From Comamonadaceae bacterium (lineage in GTDB: Bacteria > Pseudomonadota > Gammaproteobacteria > Burkholderiales > Burkholderiaceae_C): 54,465 nucleotides of DNA. The translations under genes and the position numbers were made by a program. The notes beneath the pieces are model-generated. The model ran no database searches and was not told the origin of the DNA. It saw nothing but the letters and a program-made list of their open reading frames with translations. Positions within the stretch are counted from its first letter, which is position 1, and every line of letters starts with the position of its first letter. The stretch spans positions 1 through 54,465 of the forward strand of contig CANGME010000019.1 of NCBI GenBank assembly GCA_947455145.1, read 5' to 3'. Positions 53,738-54,465 of this stretch are shown here, piece by piece.

Positions 53738-54465
53738 ATGACCGTCATCACCAACATCGAAGACCTGCGCGTATTGGCAGAAAAACGCGTGCCCCGCATG
53801 TTCTACGACTACGCCGACAGCGGCTCGTGGACCGAGAGCACCTACCGCGCCAACGAGTCCGATTTCCAGAAGATCAAGCTGCGCCAGCGCGTGGCCGTCA
53901 ACATGGAAAACCGCAGCACCGCGACGAAGATGGTGGGCATTGACGTCAAAATGCCGGTCGCCATAGCACCCGTTGGCCTGACCGGCATGCAACACGCCGA
54001 CGGTGAGATCTTGGCCGCACGCGCGGCTGAGAAATTCGGCATTCCGTTCACGCTGTCCACCATGAGCATCTGCTCGATTGAAGACATCGCCGCCAACACC
54101 ACCGCGCCCTTCTGGTTTCAGCTCTACATGATGCGCGACCGCGACGCCATGGTGCGCATGATCGAGCGCGCACGCGCCGCCAAGTGCAGTGCACTGGTGT
54201 TGACGCTGGACTTGCAAGTCATCGGCCAGCGCCACAAAGACCTGAAAAACGGCCTGACCGCACCACCCAGCCCCACCATCGCCAACATCATCAACCTGAT
54301 GACCAAACCGCGCTGGTGCTTAGGCATGCTGGGCACGCGCCGCCACACCTTTGGCAACCTGGTGGGCCACGTCAAGGGCGTAAGCGACATGAACTCGCTA
54401 TCGGCCTGGACCAACGAGCAGTTTGACCCCCGCCTGTCCTGGGCCGACGTGGCGTGGGTCAAAGA
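53738..54465 (+). CDS. lldD: FMN-dependent alpha-hydroxy-acid dehydrogenase, L-lactate dehydrogenase-like (partial)
   Basis: The first 242 codons of an FMN enzyme run off the right edge of the window. The start is MTVITNIEDLRVLAEKRVPR with an TTGGAGA site ten bases upstream. Visible are the barrel start MFYDYADSGSWTES, the FMN-binding MPVAIAPVGLTGMQHADGE, the TLSTMSICSIED strand and FWFQLYMMRDR. These match L-lactate dehydrogenase/alpha-hydroxy acid oxidase of the LldD family. The catalytic His and Arg lie beyond the window, so the exact substrate (lactate, glycolate, mandelate) is open. Confidence 0.9.
   Translation, partial: MTVITNIEDLRVLAEKRVPRMFYDYADSGSWTESTYRANESDFQKIKLRQRVAVNMENRSTATKMVGIDVKMPVAIAPVGLTGMQHADGEILAARAAEKFGIPFTLSTMSICSIEDIAANTTAPFWFQLYMMRDRDAMVRMIERARAAKCSALVLTLDLQVIGQRHKDLKNGLTAPPSPTIANIINLMTKPRWCLGMLGTRRHTFGNLVGHVKGVSDMNSLSAWTNEQFDPRLSWADVAWVK

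Overview
The window looks like chromosomal core DNA from a betaproteobacterium of the order Burkholderiales, most likely family Comamonadaceae (Rhodoferax, Polaromonas or Limnohabitans type). The case rests on gene order (leuC-leuD-leuB-asd-fimV-truA-trpF-trpB-trpA-accD; mdh / GntR / sdhCDAB-sdhE-gltA), protein flavour (Bug-type solute binding protein, two-component UvrC/PgsA neighbourhood, mixed-clade PFK) and short repeats I associate from memory with comamonads. Base composition is high-GC, about 60% by eye. I see no rRNA, phage, transposase or CRISPR array. No gene-free stretch exceeds about 230 bases.

Layout. 1-470: tRNA-Val(UAC) with its terminator and an HU gene. 0.6-6.1 kb, minus strand: a tight uvrC-pgsA-EamA permease-haloacetate dehalogenase-tartrate/malate dehydrogenase run. 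6.1-8.8 kb: a di-heme cytochrome c, a D-threonine-aldolase-like PLP enzyme and, divergent from it, a solitary gcvH. 9-13.8 kb: orn, then Ste24 protease-phhB-rsgA, and convergent to these a CbiB-like membrane protein and a NudL CoA pyrophosphatase. 13.9-16 kb: the ribosomal operon rpsP-rimM-trmD-rplS. 16.2-18.4 kb: a TM2 protein and a PiT phosphate transporter with its DUF47 partner. 18.4-29.2 kb: a TCA-cycle block (acnB, CitE-like lyase, mdh, GntR regulator, sdhCDAB, sdhE, gltA). 29.2-34.2 kb: leucine and aspartate-family biosynthesis (leuC, an entericidin-like lipoprotein, leuD, leuB, asd), preceded by a small Cys-rich unknown. 34.4-41.6 kb: fimV, truA, trpFBA, accD. 41.6-44.7 kb: an HMG-CoA-lyase/CaiB/Bug catabolic cassette. 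44.8-46 kb: a YggT protein and a ccdAB toxin-antitoxin pair. 46-52.1 kb: a histone-deacetylase-like enzyme and a MoxR-DUF58-transglutaminase-MltB envelope operon. 52.1 kb to the end: hemerythrin, phosphofructokinase and the 5' part of an FMN alpha-hydroxy-acid dehydrogenase.

How it works together. Most of the window is central metabolism: citrate synthase, aconitase, succinate and malate dehydrogenases sit together around one GntR regulator, followed by leucine, threonine/lysine, tryptophan and fatty acid synthesis. Most operons are translationally coupled through 4-base ATGA/GTGA overlaps.

The most unusual signals are two families of short repeats that are read as protein. One (about 75 bp, positions 22096-22166 and 37797-37870) forms the N-terminal extension of both a CitE-like lyase and TrpF, translated from opposite strands. 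The other (54 bp, three diverged AT-rich copies) is embedded in frame in a PLP enzyme, RsgA and TrpF. Other points worth a second look are a perfect 12-bp inverted repeat just upstream of ccdA, a dehalogenase with a full set of fluoroacetate-type active-site residues inside the uvrC operon, the entericidin gene inside the leu operon, and the cassette found where folC is often located after accD.
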